From Sycon ciliatum (Eukaryota; Porifera; Calcarea; Leucosolenida; Sycettidae), in the NCBI RefSeq assembly GCF_964019385.1, contig NC_088650.1, positions 25,959,766 to 26,023,765 of the forward strand: DNA of 64,000 bases, in the 5' to 3' direction. Of the stretch, positions 54,072 through 63,835 are shown one piece after another. Position 1 is the stretch's first letter; each line of letters starts with the position of its first letter. Below the pieces are notes generated by a model that was given only the letters and a program-made list of their open reading frames with translations, ran no database searches and was not told the origin of the DNA. The position numbers were made by a program, and so were the translations under genes.

Positions 54072-54248
54072 TCTTCTCGGCACCCTGCCTCCAGGCAGTA
54101 GGGCCAGTTGATAGCTCTCTGCCGCCTTGTCACCATCATCATCTTTGCACCGCGGAACTCACTAGCTAGGCCAGCTCAGTTTTATCACCTTTATCCTTTA
54201 TCACCTTAGTACCGCGATCCTTACTGGCTATGACACTGAATCGGATAT

Positions 54249-54398
54249 TGATGTGTATCTATATTCATTACGTCATAGTTGTACTGCATGCACGCACACA
54301 CACAGATTAGTTGAGTGTGCTTCTTTTTCCTGTTGTTCTTTCTCATGACATGTTTTGTTTCTGTTCCCAAGTCTTCACGAATAAATAGTAACGTATCA
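54249..54398 (+). repeat. 5' LTR of Ty3/gypsy element
   Basis: 150 bp, starts TG and ends CA, with an AATAAA signal near its 3' end (about 54380-54385). A TGGCGCAGTGAAC string directly follows, in the place of the primer binding site. Confidence 0.93.
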
Positions 54399-54582
54399 TG
54401 GCGCAGTGAACTTGTTCTTTCCTGTGTCCGTGCCTTGTGTCCGCACCTTGTAGTGTTTGCACGGGCCCAGTTGTTTTTTCCGTATGAAGTAGTAGTTTCC
54501 GCGATCGAAACTCTGTCTCACTGACAGTTGAATTATTTTAGTAGTGTATTTGTTCGTACTCGTGGACGAGTGACTAATCGTA

Positions 54583-57500
54583 ATGGAACAATCACAGGAC
54601 GATACCGGATTTGACCTGTCCTCCGCGACCGAGCGACAGCAGGAATCTCAAATGGGTGTCCTGATGAAATTTATGGAGCAGCAGATGCGTGCAGCTGAGG
54701 CTCGTGATAAGGCGATGCAAGATCTGTTCAAGAATGTTCAGAGCAGGTCGCTATCACCATCGCAGCCTCAGTTCACTCCGCAGCCCTCAGCACCAGCTCA
54801 GTCCACCTCGCAGACCTCAGCACCACGGCCAGTGAACAGTGTGTCCTGCCCACACTTATTGTCGTCTGCGACGCTGGCTGATTTTCACTCCTTCGTTGAA
54901 AGCTGGAGAGATTTTAGTGTTTGCCAGCATTTGGCCAGCCAGGCTCGTGAGGCCAGAGTGGCAACACTCCGTCAGTGTTTCGATGAGGAGCTGCGACGTT
55001 TTATCCGAGAGGATATTATTTGCATACCAGCTTCAGCTGACGTTGACCTGATGCTGGAGCGCATTCAGGCGTATATCAGACGGCAACGTAACCCACTGTT
55101 GGACCGCATAGAGTTTTACCAGCGTGTCCAGCAAGCTGGAGAATCATTTGATGCGTTTTACACAGCCCTGTGTGAACTACAAAGTGCATGCGACTTCTTG
55201 TCACACAGCCTATGTGGAACGTGTGATGCTCGCTGCTGTGCGCAGTGCAAAGGCCTCGGCCGTACCCTCAAGGAGGAATCTCTGCGCGACCGCGTCGTCA
55301 TTGGTGTGCGGAACGATGAGACGCGACACAAGTTGCTCGCAACTCATGGTCTCACGCTTGACCAGGCTGTCACCCTCTGTCGGACGGAGGAAGCAGCATA
55401 CCACACCAAGGCACACATGCCCAGTCCTGGCCTCCAGGCAAGTGCTGCCAAGCAGTCGGCGTACAAGCAGCAGAAACGTCACAAGCCAGCTGACTCTAAG
55501 TCAAGTGCGACCAAGTCCACTTGTCCAAATTGTGGTCGTTCTGACCACACGAAATCTGTATGTCCTGCCAAGGGCAAGAAGTGCAACTCCTGTCATGGCA
55601 TTGGGCATTTTCAGCGAATGTGCAAGAGCCAGAAACAGCCGAAGACTAGCTCTGCTGCCAAGCTTGGACAGCTGAAGCTACAGCGTGCGTCTCGCGTGGA
55701 CCGTCGCACAGTACCTGTTTCGACCATGCTGCAAACAGAGGATCAGCCATCCCAACTGTCCTGGACACCAGACACAGGCAGCGACGTTGATGCCATTGGT
55801 GAGGAGCACCTCACGCAGATCGGTGGGTTCGTCGAGAACTTAGATGACGACCACGACTGTGTGCAGGCTGTGACCGGTGAGCCGCTACGCAACCTGGGCA
55901 AAATACGTGCGACTCTACGAGTCGGTGAGACGCAGCATGAAACCGTCATCCATGTGTACAAGGGTCTACACGATGCCCTGCTCTCTCATACCTCATTGCG
56001 TGCGCTGAAGTTTCTCCCACCTGATTGGCCAGTCCAATTCACCGCTGAACACGAGGGTGCATCTTCACCCAAGATCTGTGCAGCTGTTTCGTCATGCGCT
56101 CATCCTAGTGATGCTGAGTTAGCGCGGACACGTGAGCAGCTCCTGCAAGAGTTCGCTGACGTTTTCTCGGATTCCGGTCTGAAGCCAATGGAAGGTCCGC
56201 CAATGGAAATTGAGCTACAGCATGATTCTAAGCCTTCCTGTGTGTACACTGCTCGACCAATACCGTATGCGTTCCGTGACCAGATCAAGACGCAGCTCGA
56301 CGGCATGGTCAGCGACGGGATTATTGAACCAGTGACGGAGCCCAGTGAATGGTGCCATCCGATTGTCATAGTAGACAAGAAGGGCAGCACTGAGAAGCGC
56401 CTCACAGTTGACTTCAAGCGGCTGAATGACCAAGTCCGTCGTCCCGCGCATCCCGTACATACGGCACGTGACGTTGTCTCTGGAGTTGGCTCTGCTAAGT
56501 TCTTTACGAAGCTCGATGCAAGGCACGGCTACTGGCAGATTCCTCTCAGTGACACTGCTCAGGAATTCACCACGTTTATCACCCCGTACGGCAGATATCG
56601 TTATCTACGGAACCCGCAGGGTCTAATATCTGCTGGGGATGAGTTCAACCGGCGCACTGATGCTGCGTTCTCTGCCATCCCGCGTCTCGGCAAGGTAGTC
56701 GATGATTGCCTAGCGTACGACGACGACTTTCTGTCGCATGTCAGCCACGTGCGCGAGATTCTGCTCTGCGCCAGGGAGCATGGTATCACGTTCAGCCCCG
56801 CCAAGTTTGTGTTCGGTACGCAACGTATCCATTTCTGCGGCTACAACGTCACGCCTGATGGCTGGGTCGTCGACGATGATAAGACGTCCGGTATTCGCCA
56901 GTTTCCAGTACCCGCCAACAGAACCGATCTCCGTTCGTTCCTCGGTCTAGTGAACCAATGTGGCGAGTTCACTCCACATCTAGCCGAGTTGACCAATCCT
57001 CTGCGTGGCCTGCTCAAGACCTCCCGTGAGTTCATGTGGGACGCTAGCCACACTGCAGCGTTTGAACGGACGCAGGAAGCTCTCTTGTCCCCTCCGGTTC
57101 TCGCTTTCTATCAAGTTGGTCAAGACCTCCGGCTTGAAACCGATGCATCCGCTCTAAGAGGTCTCGGATTCGTGCTTTGGCAAAAGCAGAATGATCAGTG
57201 GCGTATTATTCAGTGTGGATCCCGCTACCTGTCTGATGCTGAAACACGTTATGCTGTCATCGAGTTGGAAATGCTCGCTGTAGTATGGGCCGTGCGCAAA
57301 TGCCGCATCTACCTGTCTGGTGCGCCATTTGAAGTAGTCACCGACCACAAGCCCCTGATTCCGATCATCAACTCATATTCGTTGGATCAGATCGAGAACC
57401 CGCGTCTTCTACGATTACGCCTCAAGCTCCAAGCCTATCAGCTGCAGGCATCTTGGCGAAAAGGTTCTGAAAATGCCTTCGCCGATGCGCTGTCCCGGAA

Positions 57501-58890
57501 TCCTGTTGGCATTCCTTCCACCACTGATGAGCTTGGTGAAGCCCCGTCGCTTCATTGCCGCAGCATTCAGATCTGCATGGTGCACTCGGACACTGAGCCG
57601 AATGCGAATCTCAAGGTTGCAGAGCTGCGGGAAGCTGCAGCTGCAGATGCCACGTACCAGTCATTGATTGAGTGTATCTTGACTGGATTCCCTGATCGCC
57701 AGCAGAAGTTGCCTGCTCCGTTACGTGCGTACTGGAATGGACGTGAGCATCTCTCCGTCGACCATGGCATTGTGATGAAGGGCAACCGCATTGTTGTTCC
57801 TGAATCATGGCGTGCTCAGGTATTGCACAACCTCCACGCTTCACACCAAGGCCTAGTGCGTACTAAGTCTCGTGCGCGTCAGCTTGTATACTGGTCCGGT
57901 ATCACCAAGGACATTGATACACTCGTTCGTTCTTGTCCTGCTTGCCGCGAACACCAGTCGTCCCAGCCAGCTGAGCCCCTGCTGAACGACCGCACCCCGA
58001 CACTACCGTTTGAATGTGCATCTGCCGATTTGTTCACTTGTCAAGGTCACGACTTCCTTGTGTATGCAGATCGTTTGACCGGTTGGCCCTGTGTCGCGCG
58101 TACTGGCCGCACCACCTCATCGCATGACGTGATACTAGCATTCCGTCGCTGGTTCTCTGATGTTGGTGTTCCTGCTGTGCTGTGTACAGATGGTGGTCCC
58201 CAGTTCTCCTCGCATAAGTTTGCTGAGTTTTGTAAGCGCTGGCAGGTAAACCATGTCATGTCCTCTCCCCACTACCCGCAGAGTAATGGGCACGCCGAAG
58301 CTGCTGTCAAAGCCATGAAGCGTCTTATCACCAAGACAACCGTGAATGGCAATCTTGACACAGATGACTTCCGCCGAGGGCTACTGGAATGGCGAAACAC
58401 ACCTGGCTCCTCTGGTCAGAGCCCCGCTGAGCTCCTATATGGCCGCTCTCTCCAGTCATTCGTCATTGCACATTGGAAGGAGTTTGATTCATCCTGGCTC
58501 TCCAAAGCGACGACACGTGATGAGACTGCCATGCCATCCGACGATTCCGTCACAGACAAGTCGTCAACTCGTCGCTCGTTGCCGCAGCTCCGCCTCGGCA
58601 CCCACGTGGATGTTCAGCATCCGCGCACCAAGCAGTGGTCTATTCGTGGGGTCATTGTTGCTGTCGGTAATCATCGGGACTACCTAGTGAAGTTGCCGAG
58701 TGGTCGCATTTATTGGCGGAACCGCAGATTCCTGCGTCCGTATCGCCCACTTGTGCCTGCACCGCTTGTTGTCCAACCGGCTGCTGCTGACGCCTCTTCC
58801 CCGCCGCCGCCGTCCCGCCGCAGCGCACGTCAGCGCAAGCCACCCCAGCGTTTAAACATTGGTTCGCATCATGGACAGTCCTATGATTGA
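54583..58890 (+). CDS. Gag-Pol polyprotein of Ty3/gypsy element
   Basis: One 1435-codon frame. Gag part about residues 1-350 with two CCHC-type knuckles (CPNCGRSDHTKSVC and CNSCHGIGHFQRMC); aspartic protease with DTGS near residue 398; reverse transcriptase about 540-760 with the catalytic YDDD; RNase H (LETDASALRGLGFVLW); integrase with HHCC finger (HNLHASHQG...CPAC) and D,D-35-E core ending SNGHAEAAVK. Domain order PR-RT-RH-IN is that of Ty3/gypsy. Gag and pol share one frame, so no frameshift is needed, as in several gypsy lineages. Confidence 0.95.
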   Translation: MEQSQDDTGFDLSSATERQQESQMGVLMKFMEQQMRAAEARDKAMQDLFKNVQSRSLSPSQPQFTPQPSAPAQSTSQTSAPRPVNSVSCPHLLSSATLADFHSFVESWRDFSVCQHLASQAREARVATLRQCFDEELRRFIREDIICIPASADVDLMLERIQAYIRRQRNPLLDRIEFYQRVQQAGESFDAFYTALCELQSACDFLSHSLCGTCDARCCAQCKGLGRTLKEESLRDRVVIGVRNDETRHKLLATHGLTLDQAVTLCRTEEAAYHTKAHMPSPGLQASAAKQSAYKQQKRHKPADSKSSATKSTCPNCGRSDHTKSVCPAKGKKCNSCHGIGHFQRMCKSQKQPKTSSAAKLGQLKLQRASRVDRRTVPVSTMLQTEDQPSQLSWTPDTGSDVDAIGEEHLTQIGGFVENLDDDHDCVQAVTGEPLRNLGKIRATLRVGETQHETVIHVYKGLHDALLSHTSLRALKFLPPDWPVQFTAEHEGASSPKICAAVSSCAHPSDAELARTREQLLQEFADVFSDSGLKPMEGPPMEIELQHDSKPSCVYTARPIPYAFRDQIKTQLDGMVSDGIIEPVTEPSEWCHPIVIVDKKGSTEKRLTVDFKRLNDQVRRPAHPVHTARDVVSGVGSAKFFTKLDARHGYWQIPLSDTAQEFTTFITPYGRYRYLRNPQGLISAGDEFNRRTDAAFSAIPRLGKVVDDCLAYDDDFLSHVSHVREILLCAREHGITFSPAKFVFGTQRIHFCGYNVTPDGWVVDDDKTSGIRQFPVPANRTDLRSFLGLVNQCGEFTPHLAELTNPLRGLLKTSREFMWDASHTAAFERTQEALLSPPVLAFYQVGQDLRLETDASALRGLGFVLWQKQNDQWRIIQCGSRYLSDAETRYAVIELEMLAVVWAVRKCRIYLSGAPFEVVTDHKPLIPIINSYSLDQIENPRLLRLRLKLQAYQLQASWRKGSENAFADALSRNPVGIPSTTDELGEAPSLHCRSIQICMVHSDTEPNANLKVAELREAAAADATYQSLIECILTGFPDRQQKLPAPLRAYWNGREHLSVDHGIVMKGNRIVVPESWRAQVLHNLHASHQGLVRTKSRARQLVYWSGITKDIDTLVRSCPACREHQSSQPAEPLLNDRTPTLPFECASADLFTCQGHDFLVYADRLTGWPCVARTGRTTSSHDVILAFRRWFSDVGVPAVLCTDGGPQFSSHKFAEFCKRWQVNHVMSSPHYPQSNGHAEAAVKAMKRLITKTTVNGNLDTDDFRRGLLEWRNTPGSSGQSPAELLYGRSLQSFVIAHWKEFDSSWLSKATTRDETAMPSDDSVTDKSSTRRSLPQLRLGTHVDVQHPRTKQWSIRGVIVAVGNHRDYLVKLPSGRIYWRNRRFLRPYRPLVPAPLVVQPAAADASSPPPPSRRSARQRKPPQRLNIGSHHGQSYD

Positions 58891-59007
58891 CACTCTTGAT
58901 CACTAATGTCAATTTCTGCTGTCTCTGCTTTGTTGTTTTCATTCTTCATTTTGTTTTATTTATGATAGATGTTGCTGTCACAGGTTTCGCAACATCTCGA
59001 AGGGGCG

Positions 59008-59157
59008 TGATGTGTATCTATATTCATTACGTCATAGTTGTACTGCATGCACGCACACACACAGATTAGTTGAGTGTGCTTCTTTTTCCTGTTGTTCTTT
59101 CTCATGACATGTTTTGTTTCTGTTCCCAAGTCTTCACGAATAAATAGTAACGTATCA
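59008..59157 (+). repeat. 3' LTR of Ty3/gypsy element
   Basis: Matches the 5' LTR over its whole length by eye. A short purine-rich stretch (GAAGGGG) lies just before it, in the place of the polypurine tract. Confidence 0.93.
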
Positions 59158-59249
59158 GATATGAGTTGATAGCGCCCCTAGCGCTTTCTGTTATCCTTGT
59201 CCCGCCATACTGGGCTTTAAATAGTGGGTTATTTTTCTTGATGTTCATA

Positions 59250-59293
59250 TCACCTGATGAGTGCCTGAGATGGCATGAAACTTTAAGTTGTGA
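59250..59293 (+). ncRNA. Hammerhead ribozyme, right Penelope flank
   Basis: Stem I TCAC (59250-59253) with GTGA (59290-59293); core CTGATGA 59254-59260; stem II GTGCC/GGCAT with a 6-base loop; GAAA 59277-59280; stem III CT/AG with loop TTA; cleavage after UU (59288-59289). The tiny stem III is the minimal form typical of Penelope-like elements. Confidence 0.7.
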
Positions 59294-60252
59294 CTGATCA
59301 AGCCATCTGTTGTTCTGACTAGTGTGTATATCAATGACATATGGCTCCAATCTGCCATGGGCCTGTGCGTGCCCGTTTCCCATTCAGTTGCGGGGCGGGG
59401 GCGCTTTGCTTGCAAGGGTGCTGTATTATGGAATGCCCTCCCCAGCGACATCCGTGCCATCCATCACGCTCAGCAGTTTCGCACGCAGGTAATCCCCTAT
59501 ACTTGTGCCCTGTAGATGCTGAAGACAAGCGAAATCTTTACCGACGGACACGAAGAGTCGGCGAAGAAAGAAGGAGAGATGACAAGACGAGTCGGTGAAG
59601 AAGGAAGGAGAAAAGCAAGACACATCTGCAACATCTTTGTTTGATCAAACTGAGCTGAGCTGCTGATACGAAGCGTCGACCAAGCATCCCTGACTGGAGT
59701 GAATGCCCCAGCTGGCCTCTCGTTTGTCAATGGTTGCTACTAGACCTGTTAGTATCACACTCACGACTACAACTTACTTACAAGTTTCCTGGTGTGCATC
59801 AGGGAGTCGTAAAATATACGGTATTTTACGACTCCCTTTTACGCCTCCCTGGTGTGCATCGACATCGGCATCAGTGGGGCCTCCCGCTGTCGATCCTGTT
59901 GACGGGCGGACAGGTCGGTGTGAATCCTGAACGGCAACTGAGCCTGTAGCGTTGGGGGATCTCGGCGGTGAGTCTCGCCTCGCCTGCATACATGGACATT
60001 GCAACATAACAATTATCAACATACATGTACTTTCCATTGGCATCAGTATTCCGCGTAAGATTTTCGTCGCCTGTGTGGTGTGTTTCTCCACCAATGAGCG
60101 CGTACTATGATTATTAATTTATCGCTGTTCTCACACTTTACCATTTTAGCAGCTTGCATAATTATGTCATTGATATAATTCTGTGGAAAGCGCGCACTTG
60201 CGCCATTTCTGGTGTATAAGAATGATCATTCCTCCATTATCATCATTGTCAT

Positions 60253-60298
60253 CCTCTACTGATGAGCTCCGACAGGGAGCGAAACAGCTGTCTAGAGG
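60253..60298 (+). ncRNA. Hammerhead ribozyme, outer right flank
   Basis: Stem I CCTCTA (60253-60258) pairs perfectly with TAGAGG (60293-60298); core CTGATGA 60259-60265; stem II GCTCC/GGAGC-type 5 bp with loop GACAG; GAAA 60281-60284; stem III one C-G pair with loop AGCT; cleavage after GUC (60290-60292). All invariant core nucleotides are present; the best of the hammerheads in the window. Confidence 0.82.
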
Positions 60299-60372
60299 CG
60301 TGGAGTAATATTATTATCTCTCAACGGAAGTGTCCTTGCTGGTGTCTGTATGGTTCGGCTGAAGAGCGCGTG

Positions 60373-61120
60373 ACCTCGTACTCAGTCAATATTACATGTA
60401 GATACATAATATGTACTGGTACTAATGGAGACGTTCCTTTATTGGAGACTGTTCCATTATTATTTCAACCTCGCATTTCAGAGGCTTGTGGCCATGCCAA
60501 ATTCATGTCAGACACACACGGTCATTTCAGGGGTTTTTTCGCCGGTACAGATAATGAATTTACATAGTGTGCTTATAAATATAATGGAGACTGAGCACTT
60601 TATTCTTTGAATGCCGCCCCAAGGGCAAGGTGTTCTATTATTGGAGACGTGCTATTATTGGAGACTGTGCTTATAAGTTATATTAGAGATAATACGGTAC
60701 GTAGCTGTGCTGGAACTGCTCTATTTCGCCGCCACTATTTACCATTAGTATTACTTTACTATTACCACTAGTACTAGTACTACTAGTACTAGGCTAGCCA
60801 TAATTATGCATAATGTCTCACCCCACAACTAATTCACAAGTCTACAAAATAAAAATAAAACTGCACTTCTTTGGCTTCGTCACCATGGTCACTGCCCAGT
60901 GAGTGTACACTGCAGACTGTACTAGTGCAGCCTGGCCATGTGAGTCGCTAACTCAGTAACTGACAGTCTTGACACTTCCAGAATCCAGACACGATGGCCA
61001 AGCCGGCCCAGCCTGAACAGACACACCTGAAAGTGAAAAATGGAAAAAACTGATTCACCAACAAACAAGGTAACAAAGCAAACAGTGCTTGGGCGAGCTT
61101 AGCCAGGCACGTAGATCTAC
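60373..61120. other. Intergenic, no gene seen
   Basis: Contains repeated TATTGGAGAC words (about 60423-60670) suggesting a degenerate short tandem repeat. No other feature recognised. Confidence 0.4.
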
Positions 61121-61354
61121 TCATTTTGTGTCCACGTGGCCCTCGGTGCTAGCGTGTGTCGCGTTAGGGCAGGACTTGCCAGCTGGTAGTGCCATGGACG
61201 GCTTCTTGGGACCATTTTCCACCAGTGGCGACGTGAAATAGCCTGGCGGAGTAGCGGGCTTTCGCCGGATCCCATCACATTCTAGCGCTGTCAAGCAGAA
61301 CTGAAGGTAGGGAGTTGAGCCATCGTGCTGCACGTGTGAGGCGATGGTTGCCAA
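61121..61354 (-). CDS. Possible small protein or exon, unknown
   Basis: 77-codon frame starting MATIASHVQHDGSTP. Third-position composition looks somewhat coding and no repeat explains it. No domain recognised and no splice context proven. It could be chance; reported with low confidence. Confidence 0.2.
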   Translation of the reverse strand: MATIASHVQHDGSTPYLQFCLTALECDGIRRKPATPPGYFTSPLVENGPKKPSMALPAGKSCPNATHASTEGHVDTK

Positions 61355-61632
61355 GAATTATGATAATCAACCAGGGCGATGTGCATGCTGATGAGAGAGG
61401 AGATAGTGGCACTGCTGATGGTGGCCAACTCCGGACTGGGTTCTTTCAACTTCTTTGGCTGTTGAATAGTGTAGGATTTGTCACGCTCTACATGTGGATA
61501 CCGCTAGCTTGTGTTCTCCCACACTGGGCCATACCTGAGCGGAGAAACGGAAAAAATTCTGTCTGAAAATCTCAGAAACACAGCTGGAGTGGAGCATAGT
61601 ATTTTAATAAGTTTTCATCAAAATACAGTGTA

Positions 61633-61985
61633 ATAGCCTTATCACACGATGGTTTATGCTCACGATTGCACGATGCTATGGTTCTACGATGCGCGGCAAG
61701 ACACTTCACACGTCGACTAGCTTTGCAGACACAGCGCATACAACAAAGACACGATTGTAGCAAGCCAGTTCATGACTTGCAGACACAGCGCATACAAATT
61801 ACAAGCACGTTCATGAAATGCGAAATCAAAAACGCACAGCCAGCCAGGGGGTCAGGGTGTTGCGTGCTACAATCTCGCGGGCTACGAGCCGACGACTCAG
61901 ATTTCAAATAAATCGATGATCACCCTGGTGATCCTGTCGCACAGCCGAGAATCCGTGACATTCTCCCGTCGTGTGAAAGGGCTAT
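61633..61985. mobile_element. 353-bp MITE with TA target duplication
   Basis: Inverted ends ATAGCC(T/C)T(A/T)TCACACGA, about 20 bp imperfect, flanked by TA (61631-61632, 61986-61987). The interior has a duplicated CAGACACAGCGCATACAA word. No coding capacity. Confidence 0.7.
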
Positions 61986-62176
61986 TAACATGTATTCGTA
62001 AGTTATATTCACTGGTTTGAGGGGAAAGACTGCACACTCAGACATTTCACCACGACAGCTTCAAGAAGAGCAGCAGGCATCGGCGCACAAACCTCTCATA
62101 GGAATGGTACTCAACCAAAATAACAAGTATTGTACCATAACGTGCCTTATGGAGAATTTCTCAGAGATCATAATCC

Positions 62177-62551
62177 TGTCCCTCCAGGAAATCGCGATTC
62201 CACGGATGCAACAAATATCGCGATTTTGGCCCAAACCCGCGATTTTCAGCAAAATACGCGATTTCCCGCGTTTTCTGTTGTTTTCTGCACTATATCTCAC
62301 TTTTTTATGCACTTTTCACGCAGTTCTTTCCATGATCCTGTAGGTTATTTGCACAGTACGACTCCCGAGTAGATATACGATGCAACAAATTTCGTGATTT
62401 GACCCAAATCCGCAATTTTCTGCAAATAATTCCGCAAATTCCTGGCAAGTTCTGCATGTGTCCGCACTTTTCGTCGCATTTTTTGTTACTTTCTACCGCA
62501 ATTTCTTGCGCCAGTTTTCGAGAGTTTTTTCCGCAAATTCCCGCAGGGACA
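62177..62551. mobile_element. 375-bp MITE, possibly hAT-like
   Basis: Imperfect inverted ends TGTCCCT(C/G)C(A/G)GGAA with about 15 of 21 bases matching, and imperfect 8-bp flanks sharing ATAATC. The interior holds repeated CCCAAA(C/T)CCGC and CGCGATTT words. The assignment rests on weak termini. Confidence 0.45.
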
Positions 62552-62559
62552 GATAATCA

Positions 62560-63420
62560 TGAAAATTAATATCAATGGAAACAGTACGGCAGGTTGAAGC
62601 CATACGTCAACGTACATCCTGACCTGTGTAAAAACGACCACCTGCCTTTGGAGACCCGTTTTCTCCACACCATGGATAGTGACTTGACACCGTTTTTTGA
62701 CATTTATTGAGAAAACTAGTACGAGACAAACTCCACAGTCTGCGATGTTAATTAGCGAGGCTTTTTTTGCACTGTTCTTATGAGTCCGCAAACCCGTAAT
62801 TATGGACAATGAGCTCTGAGCATGTGTCTCGTTCTTGGATTGTACTCGTATGGAAGTGTGAACGGTCTCTGCTGCGTGCTTCTAGCAAATGCGTTGGCCT
62901 GTAACTCACCATTCACTGTGCAGTCAGTCCTGCTACATCAATACTACAGAAATCAACTTAATGTCTATTCATGTACTGGGCTTTGCAAGCCATTGCGGCA
63001 CAAGTGCACTTGCCCAGGGTACATGGCACTATGTGCTGGAGTTTTCCTGCTTTACTTCCTGTGCGCTGCATCTGGTGGAAGCGGCAGAGGAACAGAAAAT
63101 TGTTCTTCTGTCGATCGCGTTGCCAGCTGTGTAGTCAACATTCCCTGCGTGAACATCTCTGCCCTTGGTGTGTTTGTGTGCAGACTGTCGTTTGTACGGC
63201 ATGCACGTGCTGAGTGCCTTGGACCCTTTCTGCAACATGAGTATGTGTTGTGCAAAGCCCTGATCAGCCACACCCAAGCAACCAAACTGTTCCAAACAGT
63301 GTGGGATAAGATAGTTGAAAAAAAGTTACAAAAATGTTATTAATTTTGTGCGTGTATACAGATAGGCCCAAAGGCGGTACTTGACGATACCAGCGTGTTA
63401 TCTGTTGTGATTATGTGCAG
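62560..63420. other. Region upstream of kinesin gene
   Basis: A 173-codon frame at 62822-63343 is open but has no recognisable domain and a scattered Cys content; I do not call it a gene. The region probably includes the 5' UTR intron of the kinesin gene, whose acceptor is at 63419-63420. Confidence 0.4.
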
Positions 63421-63620
63421 GACCTGCCACCATGTCGGTCAAGGTTGCGGTGCGTGTACGCCCGCTGAACAGCCGAGAAAAGCAGTCAGGATCACAGACG
63501 TCTGTCATGATGACTGGGAATCAAACGTGGCTCTACCCAACCGGGAAGCCTTCGGCGGAGTTGTCCCAGCCTTCAGCCAGACTTGAGGAGGGTACGAAGA
63601 AGTTTACGTTTGACCATTCG
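63421..63620 (+). CDS. Kinesin-3 family motor protein, first coding exon
   Basis: Exon starts after GTGCAG (63420) and ends before the donor GTAAGG at 63621, phase 0. Coding begins at the ATG at 63432 in a strong Kozak context (GCCACCATGT). The 63 residues MSVKVAVRVRPLNSREKQSG...KKFTFDHS match the beta-1 strand and following region of the motor head; the VKVAVRVRP-x-N-x-REK form is typical of kinesin-3 (KIF1/KIF13/KIF16 type), which carry vesicles along microtubules. The P-loop and the rest lie beyond the window. Confidence 0.88.
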
Positions 63621-63769
63621 GTAAGGCCCTGCGAAGGAAATACGTTTGTGGTGCCTGTGTAATGCCAGTCAACAGGCTCATGATGTCACCTATGGGATGA
63701 TGTCAGTAATCTCAGAGCTTCATGTATGTCCATGGTTTGAGGGAAAGATGCAAATGGGAAAAGTCTGAA

Positions 63770-63835
63770 TAAAAAATGACTGTCTCCACCAGGACTCGAA
63801 TCAGGGACCTTCGCTTGAGGCCAGTATGTCAATGA
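63770..63835 (-). repeat. tRNA-derived SINE B-box relic
   Basis: On the minus strand TGATTCGAGTCCTGG matches the pol III B-box (GGTTCGANTCC type) and is followed by TGGAGACAG and a T-rich end. It is in the first intron of the kinesin gene. No A-box was placed with confidence. Confidence 0.45.

Larger units (their letters stand above)
54249..59157 (+). mobile_element. Ty3/gypsy LTR retrotransposon, looks whole
   Basis: 4909 bp with 150-bp terminal repeats (54249-54398 and 59008-59157, starting TGATGTG and ending TATCA) that look identical, a 5-bp duplication GATAT (54244-54248 and 59158-59162) and one long gag-pol frame. It is nested in the right flank of the Penelope-like complex; the left flank at about 52086 shows the unoccupied sequence. 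Identical repeats and an uninterrupted frame indicate a recent insertion. No envelope gene seen. Confidence 0.95.
51080..60372. mobile_element. Inverted Penelope-like element complex
   Basis: Two Penelope-like copies in opposite orientation. Minus-strand coding part about 52277-53020 and plus-strand coding part about 53021-54071 share the GIY-YIG region. The flanks are also inverted: 51925-52086 matches 59163-59327, and 51085-51300 matches 60160-60372. A Ty3/gypsy element is nested at 54249-59157. Hammerhead ribozymes occur in the flanks, as known for Penelope-like elements. The middle parts of the flanks (51300-51925 and 59330-60160) do not match each other. Element is broken. Confidence 0.75.

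Noticed and set aside
62822-63343. 173-codon frame as a gene
   Set aside because: No domain, irregular Cys content, and it lies in a probable 5' intron region of the kinesin gene; no support beyond being open.
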